Part shown: one piece after another, positions 62,741 through 64,000 of the stretch | How the letters are laid out: every line of letters begins with the position of its first letter | Numbering within the stretch: position 1 is the stretch's first letter | Assembly: GCA_017307955.1 (NCBI GenBank) | Contig: JAFKFV010000011.1 | Location: 62,001 to 126,000 of the forward strand | From: Allobosea sp. | Lineage (GTDB): Bacteria; Pseudomonadota; Alphaproteobacteria; Rhizobiales; Kaistiaceae | DNA: 64,000 bases | Direction of reading: 5' to 3' | Notes under the pieces: generated by a model | Database searches by the model: none | The model's input: the letters and a program-made list of their open reading frames with translations, nothing else | Told to the model about the DNA's origin: nothing | Made by a program: the position numbers and the translations under genes

Positions 62741-63721
62741 ATGGCAGAGGTCCTCCTCCTCGGCGGCACGGGAACGATCTCGTCGCATACGCTGGCGGCG
62801 CTGGTCGCCGAGGGCCATGCCTGCACCATCCTGACGCGGGGCGACCACGGGCCGCCCGGCCTCGCCGGCGTCGGGATCGTCACCGCCGATCGCCGCGACG
62901 AGGTCGCGCTGGCAGATGCCTTCGCGTCGGTGCGGCCGGATGTCGTCATCGACTTCGCCTGTTTCCAGCCCGAGGAAGCGCGCGCCATCGCCCGCATCGC
63001 GCATGGCCGCATCCGCCATTTCATCTTCGTCTCAACGGTGGACGTGTTCGGGTTCCCGCAGCCCGCGCTGCCGATCGCCGAGGATGCGCCGCTCCTCGCC
63101 GCGAACACGCCTTACGCAGCCGCCAAACAAGCCTGCGAACGCATCTTCGCCGCCGCCTGCGACAGCGGCCGCTTTCCGGTAACGATCGTGCGGCCGACCT
63201 ATTCGCTGGGGCCGCGCTTCGTCATCTCGCTCTTCGAGCATCGCGCCGAGCGCGTGCTGGCGCGCCTTTACCATGGCCGGCCGGTGGTGGTGCCGGGCGA
63301 CGGCGGGCGGCTGATCCACGTGAGCGACGCCGCCGACACCGGGCGGATGATCGCCGCGCTTGCCGGCCGCATGGATGCGCGCGGCGCGCGGCTCACCGTC
63401 GGCACGGCCGGCTCGGTCATGACGCATGCGGACTATTATCGCCGCCTGGCGCGCGCGGTGGGCGGCGAGGCGCGGCTCGTCTTCGTCCCGGACGACGTGC
63501 TCGCCGCCGAGCCTGCGGTCGCCGGCGGCCTCTATCCGGTGCTGACCCGCTTCGACCTCGCCTTCGCCATCGGCGGCCATCCGGCTTTCGACGGCTTCCA
63601 CTTCAGTGCCGGGATCGATGCCGGCATCGCCGCCTATGTGGCGCGGATCGAGGCCGAGGGTGTCCTGGCTTCGCCGCCGCCGGAGGATTTCGAGGACGCG
63701 CTCGCCGCGCGCTTTCGCTGA
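62741..63721 (+). CDS. NAD-dependent epimerase/dehydratase family protein
   Basis: A 326-aa extended SDR: LLLGGTGTISSHTLAALVAE is the cofactor site (GGTGTISS, one change from GxxGxxG), FVSTVDVFG the catalytic Ser/Thr region, and NTPYAAAKQACE the Y-x3-K motif. It likely oxidises or epimerises a sugar. The gene lies 10 bp after the glycosidase-like gene and belongs to the same operon. Confidence 0.83.
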   Translation: MAEVLLLGGTGTISSHTLAALVAEGHACTILTRGDHGPPGLAGVGIVTADRRDEVALADAFASVRPDVVIDFACFQPEEARAIARIAHGRIRHFIFVSTVDVFGFPQPALPIAEDAPLLAANTPYAAAKQACERIFAAACDSGRFPVTIVRPTYSLGPRFVISLFEHRAERVLARLYHGRPVVVPGDGGRLIHVSDAADTGRMIAALAGRMDARGARLTVGTAGSVMTHADYYRRLARAVGGEARLVFVPDDVLAAEPAVAGGLYPVLTRFDLAFAIGGHPAFDGFHFSAGIDAGIAAYVARIEAEGVLASPPPEDFEDALAARFR

Positions 63722-63744
63722 CCAGACTTCAACAGGAGGATCTC

Positions 63745-64000
63745 GTGCCGCTTCCCAAAGACAAGCTCGCCCGCGTCATCGTCAATACCGACGCCAAGAA
63801 CGAGGCTGACGATCAGTATTGCATCGTGCAGGCGCTGCTCTCGCCGTCCTTCGAACTCGCGGGTTTGATCCCGGCGCATTTCGGGACGCGCCGTAACACG
63901 CGCTCGATGGAGGAAAGCCGCGAGGAGATCGACCTGCTCCTGAAGCTCATGAACCTCACCGGCAAGGTCACCGTCGCCAATGGCGCCCCGACCGCGCTGC
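63745..64000 (+). CDS. Nucleoside hydrolase (partial, runs off the window)
   Basis: A GTG at 63745, six bases after AGGAGGA, starts a protein whose first 85 codons read RVIVNTDAKNEADDQYCIV, the DxDxxxDD calcium-binding motif of inosine/uridine-preferring nucleoside hydrolases (here the form DAKNEADD). The next part is LSPSFELAGLIPAHFG. Such enzymes release the base, or another leaving group, from ribosides or related N-glycosides. Same operon, 23 bp after the epimerase gene. The C-terminal part is outside the window. Confidence 0.82.
   Translation, partial: MPLPKDKLARVIVNTDAKNEADDQYCIVQALLSPSFELAGLIPAHFGTRRNTRSMEESREEIDLLLKLMNLTGKVTVANGAPTAL

Overview
The window is GC-rich, gene-dense chromosomal DNA from an alphaproteobacterium, most likely of the order Hyphomicrobiales (Rhizobiales). 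The grounds are a SAM-II riboswitch before metZ, the long 363-residue dCTP deaminase, a class I lysyl-tRNA synthetase, a PodJ-like polar protein, an FMN-riboswitch-controlled RibN-type riboflavin importer, a phosphoketolase, and the four-gene ligase-associated DNA repair set. Genus cannot be fixed from the sequence alone. All calls come from reading the sequence and translations; no database search was run.

Layout. 0-8.3 kb: a lipoprotein-like fragment, metZ with its riboswitch, dcd, a hydratase / SDR / glycerate kinase catabolic group, a YoaK-type membrane protein and an LssY_C-domain secreted protein. 8.3-19.5 kb: ndh diverges from a polyamine-type ABC importer (ATPase, binding protein, two permeases) that runs into a class V aminotransferase, an M24 metallohydrolase and, after two tiny genes, a CodA-like amidohydrolase and an SSS-like membrane protein. 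This looks like uptake and breakdown of an unidentified nitrogenous compound. 19.5-26.9 kb: proline iminopeptidase, a small secreted protein, a MerR regulator, the large PodJ-like Sel1-repeat protein, and a TSUP exporter with its TIGR02186 partner. 26.9-29.1 kb: a decayed araC/phyH pair, a SIS-domain isomerase, a small membrane protein and a GNAT acetyltransferase.

29.1-36.8 kb is the most interesting block: an ATP-dependent DNA ligase, an MBL-fold exonuclease, an Lhr-like DEXH helicase and the phosphoesterase PdeM. The ligase gene carries an in-frame palindromic repeat, and a riboflavin transporter with an FMN riboswitch lies on the opposite strand between exonuclease and ligase. A related palindromic repeat lies in the divergent exonuclease/helicase promoter region.

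36.8-53.5 kb is mostly core genome: a DUF1428 protein, a membrane glycosyltransferase, a solute-binding protein, TerB, lysK, a LysE exporter, an S24 (LexA/CI-like) regulator in operon with an apparently active-site-degenerate SNase-like protein, DUF952-pyrD, a MATE pump, a frameshifted histone-deacetylase-like gene, a transaldolase-like protein, phosphoketolase, a VOC protein and tRNA-Gly(CCC). 53.5-56.9 kb, directly after the tRNA, is a small accessory block (AraC regulator, two SDRs, SnoaL/NTF2-like protein) in which two genes are frameshifted. 57.1-64 kb: a membrane protein with a clear terminator, then a promoter with a small palindrome that starts a sugar-uptake and glycoside-degradation operon (binding protein, two permeases, DUF5060/DUF4038 glycosidase-like enzyme, epimerase, nucleoside hydrolase) running off the window end. 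No CRISPR array, insertion sequence, integrase, rRNA or replication origin was seen.
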